Source of the DNA: Arthrobacter silvisoli
Lineage (GTDB): Bacteria > Actinomycetota > Actinomycetes > Actinomycetales > Micrococcaceae
Assembly: GCF_003369445.1 (NCBI RefSeq)
Contig: NZ_QRCU01000039.1
Span: 124,001 to 188,000 of the forward strand
Length of the DNA stretch: 64,000 bases
Reading direction: 5' to 3'
Shown: positions 41,442 to 50,282 of the stretch, piece after piece
Position numbering within the stretch: the stretch's first letter is position 1
Layout of the letters: the number at the start of each line of letters is the position of its first letter
Made by a program: the position numbers and the translations under genes
Notes under the pieces: model-generated
Seen by the model: only the letters and a program-made list of their open reading frames with translations
Told to the model about the DNA's origin: nothing
Databases searched by the model: none

Positions 41442-42287
41442 TTACTTGACCCCGTTCAGGACCGGATCCGTGAGGCCGTAGCCCACATTGTGGGAGTCCA
41501 GGATCTTCTTCAGGGTGCCGTCCGTCTTCATGTCCTGGAAGGCCTTGACCACCTTGTCCTGCAGCGCCGTGTTGCCCTTCTTGGTGGCGGCGCCGAACGG
41601 AAGTTCGTTGACGTTGCCCAGGACCATCGCGTACTTGCCCGGGCTCTTCTTTTCGAAATAGACCAGGTTCTCTGCGCCCTGGATGGCTACCTGGGCCCGG
41701 CCCTGGTCCAGCTGCAGGCGGGCCGCGGCGCCGGAGTCGGTCGGGACAATGTTCACGGCCGGCTTGCCGGCGCCTTCGCACTTTTCCTTGCTGAAGCGCT
41801 GCAGGGCCGGGTAGTAGTCGGTCTTGGAGCTCACGGCCACGCTCTGGCCGCAGACATCCGTGTCCTGGGTGTACTTGGCCTTGTTGGCACCGAGCACGTA
41901 GAAGCGGCCCACGGACTTGAAGTAGTCGATGAAGTCCACGGTCTTCTGGCGTTCCACAGTGTCGGACATGCCGGAGAAGACGATGTCCACCCGTTCGGTC
42001 TTTACCGAGTTGATGAGCTGGTCGAACTTCTGCTGGGTGTACTCGACCTTCAGGCCCACGCGTTTGCCGATTTCGGTGACGATATCCACGTCCACGCCCA
42101 CCAGCTGGTTGCTGCTTTCGTCCAAGTACTCCATGGGCGGGAAGTCGGGGGACAGCCCGACGTTCAGGACGCCGTCCTTGATGGTGCTGGGTTTGCCGTC
42201 GGCGCTCTTGGCGGGCGCGCCGCAGGCGGTGAGTGCGAGGGCGAGGCCGAGGACGGCGGTGCCGCCCTTGAGGAGGTTCTTCTTCAT
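41442..42287 (-). CDS. Polar amino acid ABC transporter binding lipoprotein
   Basis: A 281-residue lipoprotein of family 3 (HisJ/GlnH type). The signal peptide ends in ALTACG (Cys22). The mature part has VGLSPDFPPMEYLDES, GVDVDIVTEIGKRVGLKVEY, DIVFSGMSDTVERQKTVDFIDYF and QVAIQGAENLVYF, all at family positions. Ligands in the family are amino acids or amino-acid derivatives; the ligand would be the substrate of the lyase and hydrolases in this operon. About 65 bases separate it from the ATPase gene, with three copies of a short repeat between them. Confidence 0.92.
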   Translation of the reverse strand: MKKNLLKGGTAVLGLALALTACGAPAKSADGKPSTIKDGVLNVGLSPDFPPMEYLDESSNQLVGVDVDIVTEIGKRVGLKVEYTQQKFDQLINSVKTERVDIVFSGMSDTVERQKTVDFIDYFKSVGRFYVLGANKAKYTQDTDVCGQSVAVSSKTDYYPALQRFSKEKCEGAGKPAVNIVPTDSGAAARLQLDQGRAQVAIQGAENLVYFEKKSPGKYAMVLGNVNELPFGAATKKGNTALQDKVVKAFQDMKTDGTLKKILDSHNVGYGLTDPVLNGVK

Positions 42288-42320
42288 GGTCTTCCTTCGG
42301 GGGAGGGGATGTTTTTCGAG

Positions 42321-42359
42321 GGAGTTACTTGGGGGGAGTTACTTGAGGGGAGTTACTTG
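42321..42359. repeat. Short tandem repeat containing the ATPase stop codon
   Basis: GGAGTTACTTG occurs three times at a spacing of about 14 bases (from 42321, 42335 and 42349). On the reverse strand each copy reads CAAGTAACTCC and repeats the end of the ATPase gene with its TAA stop. It looks like slippage at the gene end. Confidence 0.8.
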
Positions 42360-43129
42360 AGGACCCTGGACAGGAAGGCCCGGGTCCGGGGGTTCTGCGG
42401 GTTGTCGATCACTTCGGATGGGCTGCCCTGCTCCACGATCACGCCGCCGTCCATGAACACCACGCGGTCCGCCACTTCACGTGCGAAGCCGATTTCATGG
42501 GTGACCACGATCATGGTCAGTCCGCCGGCAGCGAGTTCCTGCATGACCTTGAGGACTTCGCCCACCAGTTCCGGGTCGAGGGCGGAGGTCGGCTCGTCGA
42601 AGAGCATGAGCCGGGGCTCCATTGCCAGTGCACGGGCGATGGCTACCCGCTGCTGCTGCCCGCCGGAGAGTTGGCGCGGATAGGCCGTGGCCCGGTCCGC
42701 GAGGCCCACCTTCTCCAGCAGGGTCATGGCCGCCTCGTTGGCCGCGGCCGCGCTGTGCCCCCGCACCAGGCGCGGGGCGTGGGTGATGTTCTCCAGCACT
42801 GTCATGTGCGGGAACAGGTTGAAGCGCTGGAAGACCATGCCGATCTCGCTGCGCTGGCGGGCGATGGCGTTCTCGTGGACCTGCTGGAGGACCTCGGGGT
42901 CTTCCGTGCGGCGGTGCCCGATGACCTCGTCGCCAACGAAGACCAGCCCGGAGGTGGGCTGCTCGATGAAGTTGATACAGCGCAGCAGGGTGGACTTGCC
43001 GGAACCGGAGGGGCCCAGGATGCAGACAACTTCACCGCTGCTTACTTCCAGGTCGACGCCCTTGAGGACGTCGTTGGGGCCGAAGCTCTTGGTGATGCCC
43101 TCAAGCTGGACAAGTGGCTGGATGCTCAT
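42353..43129 (-). CDS. Polar amino acid ABC transporter ATPase
   Basis: A 258-residue ATPase of the GlnQ/HisP type. Walker [17 protein letters not shown]-loop [18 protein letters not shown], signature [16 protein letters not shown], Walker [16 protein letters not shown] and switch VVTHEIGFA are all normal. A short insert ([23 protein letters not shown]) before the Q-loop is common in this group. It overlaps the permease gene by four bases, and together with the binding protein it makes a complete importer. Confidence 0.95.
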   Translation of the reverse strand: MSIQPLVQLEGITKSFGPNDVLKGVDLEVSSGEVVCILGPSGSGKSTLLRCINFIEQPTSGLVFVGDEVIGHRRTEDPEVLQQVHENAIARQRSEIGMVFQRFNLFPHMTVLENITHAPRLVRGHSAAAANEAAMTLLEKVGLADRATAYPRQLSGGQQQRVAIARALAMEPRLMLFDEPTSALDPELVGEVLKVMQELAAGGLTMIVVTHEIGFAREVADRVVFMDGGVIVEQGSPSEVIDNPQNPRTRAFLSRVLK

Positions 43130-44025
43130 GCGACGCTCCTACGGCTGGTGAAGAACCAGACCACCTTCTGCCAAGGGGTCAGGGGGAGGGCCTTGCTGGA
43201 ACTGCCCTTGGCGAAGCGGCGTTCCACGTAGTACTGGATGACGGACAGGACGGAGACGGCCAGCAGGTACCAGATGCCGGAGACAATCAGCAGCTCCATG
43301 ATCATGTTGTTGACCAGGTAGACGTGCTGGGCTTCGTTCAGCACTTCCGAAGCGCCGATGGCGGACGCCAACGACGTTGTCTTCAGCATGCCGATCGTTT
43401 CGTTGCCGATCGGGGGCAGGATGACCCGCATGGCCTGGGGAAGGACCACGGTCCGCATGGTTGCGGTGCCGGGCAGGCCCAAGGCCTTGGCCGCCTCGCC
43501 TTGGCCTTCGTCAACGGACAGGATGCCGGCACGTACCACCTCGGAGGTGTAGGCGCCCTGGTTCAGGCCGAGGCCAAGGATCGCGGCCACGAAGGGCGAG
43601 ACGACGTCCACGGTGCGGCCCTCGATGAGCCCGGGGATGCCCACAACGGGAAACACCAGGGCGATGTTGAACCAGAGCAGCAGCTGCAGGTAGACCGGGG
43701 TGCCGCGGAAGAACCACACATAGATCCACGCGATGCCGCTCACTACCGGGTTGGAGGAGAGCCGCATGACGGCAACGAGCACGCCCAGCGCAATGCCGAT
43801 GAGCATGGAAACCACCGTCAGGACCACGGTGATGCCCATGCCGGACACGATGGCCGGGAAGGTGAAGTATTCGCCCACAGTGGGCCAGTCGATCTGGGCG
43901 CCCGCAAAGGAGGCGACGATCCAAAGCAGCACGGCCGCCGTCGCGATCGCGGCAATCCAGCGGGCCCAATGCTTGACCGGAACAATCCGGTAGGTGATGC
44001 GTGCCGTTACCTGGGTAGGCGTCAT
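43126..44025 (-). CDS. Polar amino acid ABC transporter permease
   Basis: A 299-residue permease of the HisM/GlnP type. An N-terminal membrane anchor ([20 protein letters not shown]) precedes the standard core: [42 protein letters not shown] and the EAA loop [33 protein letters not shown]. The C-terminal tail is basic. It has no second permease beside it, so it probably works as a homodimer. It overlaps both neighbours by four bases. Confidence 0.94.
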   Translation of the reverse strand: MTPTQVTARITYRIVPVKHWARWIAAIATAAVLLWIVASFAGAQIDWPTVGEYFTFPAIVSGMGITVVLTVVSMLIGIALGVLVAVMRLSSNPVVSGIAWIYVWFFRGTPVYLQLLLWFNIALVFPVVGIPGLIEGRTVDVVSPFVAAILGLGLNQGAYTSEVVRAGILSVDEGQGEAAKALGLPGTATMRTVVLPQAMRVILPPIGNETIGMLKTTSLASAIGASEVLNEAQHVYLVNNMIMELLIVSGIWYLLAVSVLSVIQYYVERRFAKGSSSKALPLTPWQKVVWFFTSRRSVA

Positions 44026-45497
44026 GCCGGAACCTCCTGGGGGTCGGGGGTGGCGGGGTCGGGGGTGGCGAAGCCGGCCAGGCTGCTGGCCAGCGCGTCG
44101 CGCAGGGCGCTCGCCTGCGGGTCAATGTTCGACGGCGCGGTGCCGCCGGGTCCTGAACGCCGGGCCAGTGCGGACTCGATGCTGAGCCGGTGCAGCGCTG
44201 CTTCGGTGATGCGGGCGTCGATGGCCTGCGCCTGGGCCAGGTCCAGGTCCTCCAGCCCGATGCCTTCGGTCTCACAGAAATGCACCACTTCACCCGCGAC
44301 GTCGTGTGCCTGGCTGAAGGGGATGCCCTGTTCCGCGAGCCAGTCTGCCAGTTCGGTGGCCAGCGTGAAGCCCTGCACGGCCTGGCGGCGCATGGTCCCG
44401 GCCTGGACGGTGAAGGTCCGCACCATGCCGGTGATGGCAGGCAGGACCAGTTCGAGGGTGTCCGTGCTGTCGAAGGAAAAGTGTTTGTCCTCGGCGAGGT
44501 CGCGGTTGTAGGCGAAGGGCAGCCCTTTGAGCACGCCCAGCATCCCGCTGAGGTTGGCGTTCAGGCGGGCTGCCTTGCCGCGGGAGAGCTCGGCGATGTC
44601 CGGGTTCTTCTTCTGCGGCATGATCGAGGAGCCCGTGGACCAGGAGTCGTGCAGTCCGATCCAGCCGAATTGGGTAGTGGACCAAAGGCACAGCTCTTCG
44701 CTCAGCCGGGAGATGTCCGTGGCCAGCATCGCCGTGGCGTAGAGGAAATCGGCAACATGGTCCCGGCTGGAAACGCCGTCGATCGAGTTGATCACCAGGC
44801 CGGAGAAGCCCTGCTCGCGGGCTGCCGTCAGCGGTTCCTGGCTGAGCGGATTTCCCGCCAGGGCCGCCGCACCCAGCGGCGAGAGCGACGACGACTCCCA
44901 GGCGTTGCGGAGCCGCTGGACATTGCGCGAGATCGCGGAAGCGTGCGCCAGCAGCTGGTGCCCGAAGGTGATGGGCTGGGCGGGCTGCAGGTGCGTGAAA
45001 CCCGGCGCCGCGACGTCGCGGTTTTCCTCGGCGCGCTGGATCAGTGCCTCGACGAGGTCCGCCGCTTCCGCGGCAAGCCTGGCCGCCGCCGCCCGGAGGT
45101 AGAGCCGCAGTTCGTTGGCGGTCTGGTCGTTGCGGCTGCGGCCGGCCCGGAGCTTGCCGCCCAGGGTGCCCAGGCGCTCCACGAGGACCCGTTCGAGGTA
45201 GCCGTGGACGTCTTCGTCCTCGGCCGTGGGGCGGACTGTCCCCGCTTCGTGGTCGGCCACGATGGCATCCAGCGTGCTGCTGATCGTGCTCCGCTCGCCT
45301 TCGCTGAGGAGGCCTGCCCGGACCAGCTCGCCGGCGTGGGCCTTGGAGCCGACCACGTCGAAGCGGACCATCCGGTAGTACTCCGGAGGGCAGCGGGAGA
45401 GGTCTTCAAGGGCCTTCGCCGAGGGGGCGGAGAATCGTCCGCCCCAGAGCTTTCCGGCCTCATGATGCCCGGCGTCTTGTGCCTGAGCAACGCTCAT
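44022..45497 (-). CDS. Argininosuccinate lyase/fumarase superfamily enzyme
   Basis: A 491-residue C-N lyase. The superfamily signature GSSIMPQKKNPD is complete, and LWGGRFS, AGRSRNDQTANELRLYLR, THLQPAQPITFGHQLLAHA, ISSxDGVSSRDHV-type and DKHFSFDSTDTLE segments follow ArgH closely. ArgH splits argininosuccinate to arginine and fumarate. This copy lies not with arg genes but first in an operon with an amino-acid importer, two NodB-fold hydrolases and an MmgE/PrpD protein, so a catabolic role on an N-succinyl amino acid is likelier. The ATG at 45497 with AAGGAT before it is preferred to the upstream start. Confidence 0.85.
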   Translation of the reverse strand: MSVAQAQDAGHHEAGKLWGGRFSAPSAKALEDLSRCPPEYYRMVRFDVVGSKAHAGELVRAGLLSEGERSTISSTLDAIVADHEAGTVRPTAEDEDVHGYLERVLVERLGTLGGKLRAGRSRNDQTANELRLYLRAAAARLAAEAADLVEALIQRAEENRDVAAPGFTHLQPAQPITFGHQLLAHASAISRNVQRLRNAWESSSLSPLGAAALAGNPLSQEPLTAAREQGFSGLVINSIDGVSSRDHVADFLYATAMLATDISRLSEELCLWSTTQFGWIGLHDSWSTGSSIMPQKKNPDIAELSRGKAARLNANLSGMLGVLKGLPFAYNRDLAEDKHFSFDSTDTLELVLPAITGMVRTFTVQAGTMRRQAVQGFTLATELADWLAEQGIPFSQAHDVAGEVVHFCETEGIGLEDLDLAQAQAIDARITEAALHRLSIESALARRSGPGGTAPSNIDPQASALRDALASSLAGFATPDPATPDPQEVPA

Positions 45498-45536
45498 TCT
45501 GTGATCCTTCCCACAAGTTCCTCCATGAATGTACGA

Positions 45537-45587
45537 CAATATTTGCCATGGATGGCCCCAATGTCAAGAAATTGTATGGCAATATTG
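45537..45587. promoter_or_regulatory. Inverted repeat in the lyase/GntR divergent promoter
   Basis: CAATATTTGCCAT (45537-45549) and ATGGCAATATTG (45576-45587) are inverted copies of the same AT-rich sequence in the otherwise GC-rich region between the lyase and GntR genes. This is the expected operator arrangement for the GntR regulator. Confidence 0.65.
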
Positions 45588-45631
45588 ATTTCATGACGAC
45601 GAATGGTGCGCTGTGGGGGTGATCTGGGAAT

Positions 45632-46315
45632 ATGAGCGGCATGAGTGATACCAAGGGGGACGCAGGCGGGGCATCGGCGCCCGCAGCCGAAAACATTGCG
45701 GAGGAGATCCGGCGCGGCATCGTCAGTGGCGAACTTGCGGCGGGGGCCTCGGTCACCGAGAAATGGGTCGCCGAAAAGTACTCCGTCTCGCGCACCACCA
45801 TCCGCGAAGTATTGAACTTCCTCATCGGCGAGGGGTACCTGGTGCGCCGGCCCTACCACAGCGCCCAGGTGCGCTCGTTTACGGAGAAGGAAGTCCGGGA
45901 CATCATGGAGGCCCGCGAACTGGTGGAAGTCCACGCCGGCATCCGCTCCATCGCGGCGGACAAGGCCAGCAAGGAACGGCTCCGTGGCGCCCTCGCCGCC
46001 TATGTGGAGGCGATGGATTCCGGCGACGTCGCCGAGAGTTCGCGCCGGCACCGGGAACTGCATGTGGCGCTGGTGGGGATGTCCGGGAACGAGCGGCTCA
46101 TGAAGCAGGAGGAGCAGTTGATGATCGACTCCTCGCTCTTCGTGGCGGTCATCGATTCCCGGCGCGACGACGTCGAAAAGATGAAGCGCGCCCACACCCA
46201 GCTCGTGGAGGCCTTCCTGGAAGGCGACCAGGAGCTTTCGGTGCGGTTGGTGCGCCAGCACCTCGGCATGGTGGAGAAGGCAGCAATCGAGGAACTCGAA
46301 CCCTCACGGCACTGA
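45632..46315 (+). CDS. GntR family regulator (FadR/FCD subfamily)
   Basis: A 227-residue protein. Residues 20-85 are the GntR winged helix: IAEEIRRGIVSGELAAGASVTEKWVAEKYSVSRTTIREVLNFLIGEGYLVRRP. The C-terminal FCD domain is all-helical with the metal-binding residues in DIMEARELVEVHAG, RRHRELHVALVGMSGNERL and RAHTQLVEAFLEGD. It is divergent from the seven-gene lyase/transporter operon and an inverted repeat lies between them, so it very probably controls that operon in response to the imported compound or a breakdown product. Confidence 0.92.
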   Translation: MSGMSDTKGDAGGASAPAAENIAEEIRRGIVSGELAAGASVTEKWVAEKYSVSRTTIREVLNFLIGEGYLVRRPYHSAQVRSFTEKEVRDIMEARELVEVHAGIRSIAADKASKERLRGALAAYVEAMDSGDVAESSRRHRELHVALVGMSGNERLMKQEEQLMIDSSLFVAVIDSRRDDVEKMKRAHTQLVEAFLEGDQELSVRLVRQHLGMVEKAAIEELEPSRH

Positions 46316-46434
46316 CTTTCCGTGGCAGGTGCCCGACGGCGGCACCCGCCTTCCCCGCGAACGCCGCGAACGCCGCCGGGCGTCCGGGGTGCGGTACTTG
46401 GGCCGGACGCGTCATTCAGCGTCCGCCCCGTGCC

Positions 46435-46899
46435 TCAGTACTCGCCCTTGATCACGAAGAACGAGCCCCGGATCTCGCCGGCCAGCTTGGACTTCTGGCG
46501 GGCGAATTTGAACTTCTCCGCAAGCTCCGCGGGCACGTCCATGCCCTGCGAAAGCTTGAATCCGACGGCGCGCTTCTTCCCTTCCTCCAGGCCGTACATC
46601 ACATTGATGGACAGCCCGGACTCGTAGAAGACGTAGTCCATGCGTAGGCCGTCGACCTCGAAGGAGGACACTTCCAACGGCGTGGAGGCGATGACGATCT
46701 CGCGCTCCTCGGCGAGGATGCGGCGGATCCGCTCCAGGATCTCCGGGGCCTCCGCCGCGGGCGTGACCGTGAAGACGTGGCCGTACTTGTTCTTGTAGTA
46801 GCGGGCCTCGTTGGCGCGCAGCCCGGCGAGGGCCTCCGCCACGGGAGACGACTCCAGGCCCGTGGTGGAGACCTTCTCAAAATCAACGACGTACGACAT
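46435..46899 (-). CDS. Conserved-looking protein of unknown function
   Basis: A 154-residue cytosolic protein that I cannot assign to a family. It begins MSYVVDFEKVSTTGLESSPVAEALAGLRANE and then alternates strand-like and helical parts: YGHVFTVTP, ILERIRRILAEEREIVIAS, GLRMDYVFYESGLSINVMYG and GEIRGSFFVIKGEY. There is no signal peptide or membrane segment. Codon use is typical of the region and the frame is clean. The MoaF-like gene ends 90 bases upstream in the same direction, so the two may be cotranscribed. Confidence 0.65.
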   Translation of the reverse strand: MSYVVDFEKVSTTGLESSPVAEALAGLRANEARYYKNKYGHVFTVTPAAEAPEILERIRRILAEEREIVIASTPLEVSSFEVDGLRMDYVFYESGLSINVMYGLEEGKKRAVGFKLSQGMDVPAELAEKFKFARQKSKLAGEIRGSFFVIKGEY

Positions 46900-46988
46900 G
46901 CACCCTCCCTGTAGATGTCCTGTTCAGGACAACCATAGCGAGCGGGGTGTGTCCGCGTTGACGCGGCCGGGCCGCACTGGGCCGGGCT

Positions 46989-47798
46989 TTACCGCGCCGG
47001 ATCGAGGCCGGGCGTGTGCGAGGTCATGCTGATCAGCCGGCCGTGCGCGCCGAAGGTGAAGTGCACCGGCTCGGTCCCGGCCTCGTCCCAACCGAAAAGG
47101 TAGCCGTGCGAGCGGATGGCCCGGACGTCCCGGTGGTCGGCGATGGTGACGGAGCCGCAGGGAATAACCTTTTCGCGCCAGGTGAAGACGTAGATGCCCG
47201 GGCGGATCTGGAAGGTGGTGTTGGTGTCGGTGTCGGCCAGGCCGCGCTCGGGTCCGGCCAGGCACTGCCACGTGTACCACTGCGGGCTGAGGTAAACGTG
47301 CTCGTAGGCGTGGATGTCGCTGTATACCCACTCCACGCGGCGGCCAAGCAGCGCCGTGGTCTCCGCCACCGGCTCGCCCGCGGGCTCCGACCCGGTGATC
47401 ACGCCCGGCAGGAACTCGTGGCGGACGGCGGTCTCGCCGGGCTCCGCGTGGCCCAGGACGGCGCCGACGAATAGCACACGGCCGAAGTCGAGGTCCACGA
47501 AGAGTGACACCGAGTAGTTGCGGTCGGCGGCCGAGTGCCACTGGGCGTAGTACAGCCCCTCGGCCACGGCGAACGCCTCGTAGTGGTCGTCCCCGGACTG
47601 TCCCCCAGCGCTCCAGGCAACGGTGCCGGCGCCGAACTCGAAAACGAAGCTGCCGCCGTCGGACCTTCCGCCGTCGATCTGCACGGTCAGCTTGGTGCCG
47701 GCCAGATCCTGGACCGGGGCGGCCTTGTTGGCGTCGAATCCGGGGGCCAGGCCGTCCAGGGGCAGCCAGGTGGAGGTGTCGAGGAGGTTGTTGCTCAT
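46989..47798 (-). CDS. MoaF-like protein
   Basis: A 269-residue protein with the two-lobed MoaF layout. The N-terminal lobe (about residues 25-130) has GTKLTVQIDG, VAWSAGG and DDHYEAFAVAEGLYYAQWH, and the C-terminal lobe (about 150-265) has VYSDIHAYEHVYLSPQWYTWQCLAG and GLADTDTNTTFQIRPGIYVFTWREK, the best conserved part. MoaF was named for an association with molybdenum cofactor genes, but its activity is not established. No moa or mob genes lie nearby. Its lipocalin-like lobes suggest ligand binding. Confidence 0.78.
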   Translation of the reverse strand: MSNNLLDTSTWLPLDGLAPGFDANKAAPVQDLAGTKLTVQIDGGRSDGGSFVFEFGAGTVAWSAGGQSGDDHYEAFAVAEGLYYAQWHSAADRNYSVSLFVDLDFGRVLFVGAVLGHAEPGETAVRHEFLPGVITGSEPAGEPVAETTALLGRRVEWVYSDIHAYEHVYLSPQWYTWQCLAGPERGLADTDTNTTFQIRPGIYVFTWREKVIPCGSVTIADHRDVRAIRSHGYLFGWDEAGTEPVHFTFGAHGRLISMTSHTPGLDPAR

Positions 47799-48091
47799 GG
47801 TGTGTCCTTATGTACAGCCGGCGGCTCGAGGACCGGCCGTCGGCGATGGCGGCATCTGGCCCGCTGTGTGCCGGGTCACGTTTCCTGGCGGGCTTGGCTC
47901 CCAGCCTAGGGACCGAGCGGGGCGGCTTCCTTGTCTGCGAGCGAAGGCCGTTTGTCGAAACTGGCAAGGCCGGGAGGCCGACTCATCCTCCCTAAGCAGG
48001 CACCCAGCGACAAGTCGCGTTCGCGGCCGGTCAAGTCCGCGCACGGAATCCGCTGGCAGCATGGGGAACGTCTTACGGACAGGAGCATGCG

Positions 48092-48901
48092 GTGGACCTT
48101 GGATTGGCGGGAAAGGTGGTGCTGATTTCGGGCGCGGCCTCCGGCATCGGCCGGGCCTGCGCGCTCGCCTTCGCCCGGGAGGGCGCCCGGCTTGCGCTGC
48201 TTGACGTTGACGACGACGCCGGAGCCTCCCTCCAGCGCGAACTCGCCGGGGTGCCGGGTGCGGGAGCTTCCCGCTTCTTCCGTGCCGACGTCAGCGATGA
48301 GGCGGACGTCCGCCGGGCCGTGGAGGCGACGGCCGCGGCCTTCGGCGGGATCGACGCCGTGGCGGGCTGTGCCGGGATTTCCGGGCTGGTCGGGACCGGC
48401 CTGGAGGATGTGACGGTCGCCGATTTCCGGCGCGTGATGGACGTCAACGTCACTGGGCAGTTCCTGCTGGCCAAGCATTCCGCGCCGTACCTGCGGGCTT
48501 CCGCGAACCGGACTTCCGCAAGCGGCGCCGGCGGGGCTTCCGGGGCCGGGACCATGGTGCTGCTGGCGTCGGATTCCAGCTTCGTAGCCGCCCCGGGAAT
48601 GGTGCCGTACAACGCCTCCAAGGGCGCGGTGCTGCAGCTGACCCGGGCGTTGTCCGTGGAGCTGGCCGCCGACGGGGTCCGCGTCAACTGCGTCTGCCCG
48701 TCGGTGGTGGACACCCCGATGGCCCGGGCCGACCTCGGTGAAAGCTCGGAGTCGCTGCGGTCCCGCGGTTTCCCGGTGCAGGGACCGGAACAGGTAGCCC
48801 ACCATGTGCTCTACCTGGCGTCCCCTGCCTCCGCGCCCGTCAACGGCACCAGCCTGGTGTCCGATTTCGGCTACCTCGCCCGTTCGTCCTTCCCCGCCTG
48901 A
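48092..48901 (+). CDS. SDR family oxidoreductase 1
   Basis: A 269-residue short-chain dehydrogenase. GKVVLISGAASGIGRACALAFA is the NAD(P)-binding TGxxxGIG loop (here SGAASGIG), LDVDDDAGASL suggests NAD preference by its acidic residue, and the active site is MVPYNASKGAV (Tyr and Lys) with LLASDSSF before it (Ser). A 15-residue Ala/Gly/Ser insert (SASGAGGASGAGTM) lies before the catalytic Ser. The start is GTG with AGGAG before it. A second SDR gene follows after 32 bases. Confidence 0.88.
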   Translation: MDLGLAGKVVLISGAASGIGRACALAFAREGARLALLDVDDDAGASLQRELAGVPGAGASRFFRADVSDEADVRRAVEATAAAFGGIDAVAGCAGISGLVGTGLEDVTVADFRRVMDVNVTGQFLLAKHSAPYLRASANRTSASGAGGASGAGTMVLLASDSSFVAAPGMVPYNASKGAVLQLTRALSVELAADGVRVNCVCPSVVDTPMARADLGESSESLRSRGFPVQGPEQVAHHVLYLASPASAPVNGTSLVSDFGYLARSSFPA

Positions 48902-48933
48902 GCGCGTTCCCCACCCCTACCCAAGGAGCAACA

Positions 48934-49740
48934 GTGACCAGTACCCAAGCACTCGCCGGACAGGTGGCGCTCGTGACCGGAGGCGGCACGGGCATCGGTG
49001 AGGCCATCGCGGCCAGGCTGCTGCAGGAAGGCGCCGCGGTCGCCGTCGTCGGCCGCCGCCGCGAGCCGCTGGACGCCGTCGCGCAGAAGCACGGCGCGTT
49101 TCCGGTCGTCGCGGACGTGGCCGATGCCGCGCAGGCGCGGGCCGCCGTCGACGCCGTGGTGGCGGAGTTCGGCCGCCTGGACATGGTGGTGGCGAACGCC
49201 GGAGGGCACGGGTTCGCGTCCGTGGAGGACACCGGCGACAGTGCCTGGCAGGCGAGCCTGAACGCCAACCTGACCACGGCCTTCACCACGCTGCGCGAGG
49301 CCCTGCCGCAACTGAAGGAAAACGGCGGCCGCGCCGTGGTGGTCTCTTCGCTGGCCGGCCTGTTTGCCGGCCCGAACGTGGCCGGATACACCGTGGGAAA
49401 GCACGCGCTGATCGGGCTCACCAGGTCCTTGGCCCGTGACTATGGCAGGCACGGCGTCCGGGTGAACGCGCTGTGCCCGGGCTGGGTCCGCACGCCGATG
49501 GCCGACGCCGAGATGGATCAGTTCGCCGAAGGCGCCGGTCTGTCCGGGCGCGAGGAAGCCTACGGCGCCGTGACCGCGAACGTACCGCTTGGCCGGGCCG
49601 CGGATCCTGCCGAGATGGCGGCGGTGGTGAACTTCCTGCTGTCGGCTGACTCCTCGTACATCACCGGCGCCACGATCGTGGCCGACGGCGGCGCGCACGT
49701 GGTGGACCTGCCCACCATCGCGTTCGACGGGGTGGTGTAG
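48934..49740 (+). CDS. SDR family oxidoreductase 2
   Basis: A 268-residue classical SDR. QVALVTGGGTGIGEAIAARLL is the nucleotide loop; GRRREPLDAV, with basic residues after strand 2, suggests NADPH. VVANAGGHG is the NNAG motif, VVVSSLAGLFA holds the catalytic Ser, and AGYTVGKHALIGLT the Tyr and Lys. The C-terminus is regular (DSSYITGATIVADGG). AAGGAG lies before the GTG start. It probably forms an operon with SDR 1; the substrate is not evident. Confidence 0.9.
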   Translation: MTSTQALAGQVALVTGGGTGIGEAIAARLLQEGAAVAVVGRRREPLDAVAQKHGAFPVVADVADAAQARAAVDAVVAEFGRLDMVVANAGGHGFASVEDTGDSAWQASLNANLTTAFTTLREALPQLKENGGRAVVVSSLAGLFAGPNVAGYTVGKHALIGLTRSLARDYGRHGVRVNALCPGWVRTPMADAEMDQFAEGAGLSGREEAYGAVTANVPLGRAADPAEMAAVVNFLLSADSSYITGATIVADGGAHVVDLPTIAFDGVV

Positions 49741-50282
49741 CTTCGGGGACGCGCAATGAAGCTCAGGCCAAGGACTCCCGAAGCCGGCCAGCCAGTGGGG
49801 CGATGGGCGCCCCGCCGTAACCGGTCGTTTCGGCGCGGCTGCGACGCGCGCCGACACGCCTGCCTGTGAACCGCGACGGTGAGTGTCGTAGATTCCGCAG
49901 CGGTAAATGTCATAACCGTAGTTCGCGACTTTTCCGCGCCGAGGGCCCTCGCCGACGTGTCAAGCTCTTGACCAGGGCGGATCGTACTCTTAGAGTTCTG
50001 ATATATGAGTTGTATGTCACACTTGCCGACCCCGACCCGAGATTCTGATCTCGATGTATCGGCGCGAGGGTGCCGGAAACCAAGGTCTTGCCGCGTCCAT
50101 CTCGAAGAGCAGTGATACATGACGACGCCGGAATCCTGAGTCCTGCGCGGTCACGTCGGCTGGCATCGAGCCAGCCGGCCTCGTCCGCCGGTCGCTCAGG
50201 GCTCCGGCTGTCCGTGCGTCTAGGAAACGGCGCTCTGATGCCGTCAGCGGTTTGAGCTGAAGCCAGAAGGGAACAAATCTCA
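49741..50282. other. Intergenic region with a promoter and long leader
   Basis: No gene is supported in these 540 bases; short frames on either strand look like noise. TTGACC (49968-49973), 17 bases, TAGAGT (49991-49996) is a fair housekeeping promoter for the MFS gene, leaving a leader of about 280 bases. An imperfect palindrome, TGATATATGAGTTGTATGTCA, lies just downstream of the -10 element and could bind a GntR-type regulator. The region after it is unremarkable. Confidence 0.5.

Noticed and set aside
44022..45497. Housekeeping argH of arginine biosynthesis
   Set aside because: No other arg gene is near, and the gene leads a catabolic transporter operon with a GntR regulator. It stays possible if no other argH exists in the genome.
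49741..50282. Small genes in the 540-base gap before the MFS gene
   Set aside because: Short frames on both strands lack ribosome sites and any protein-like pattern.
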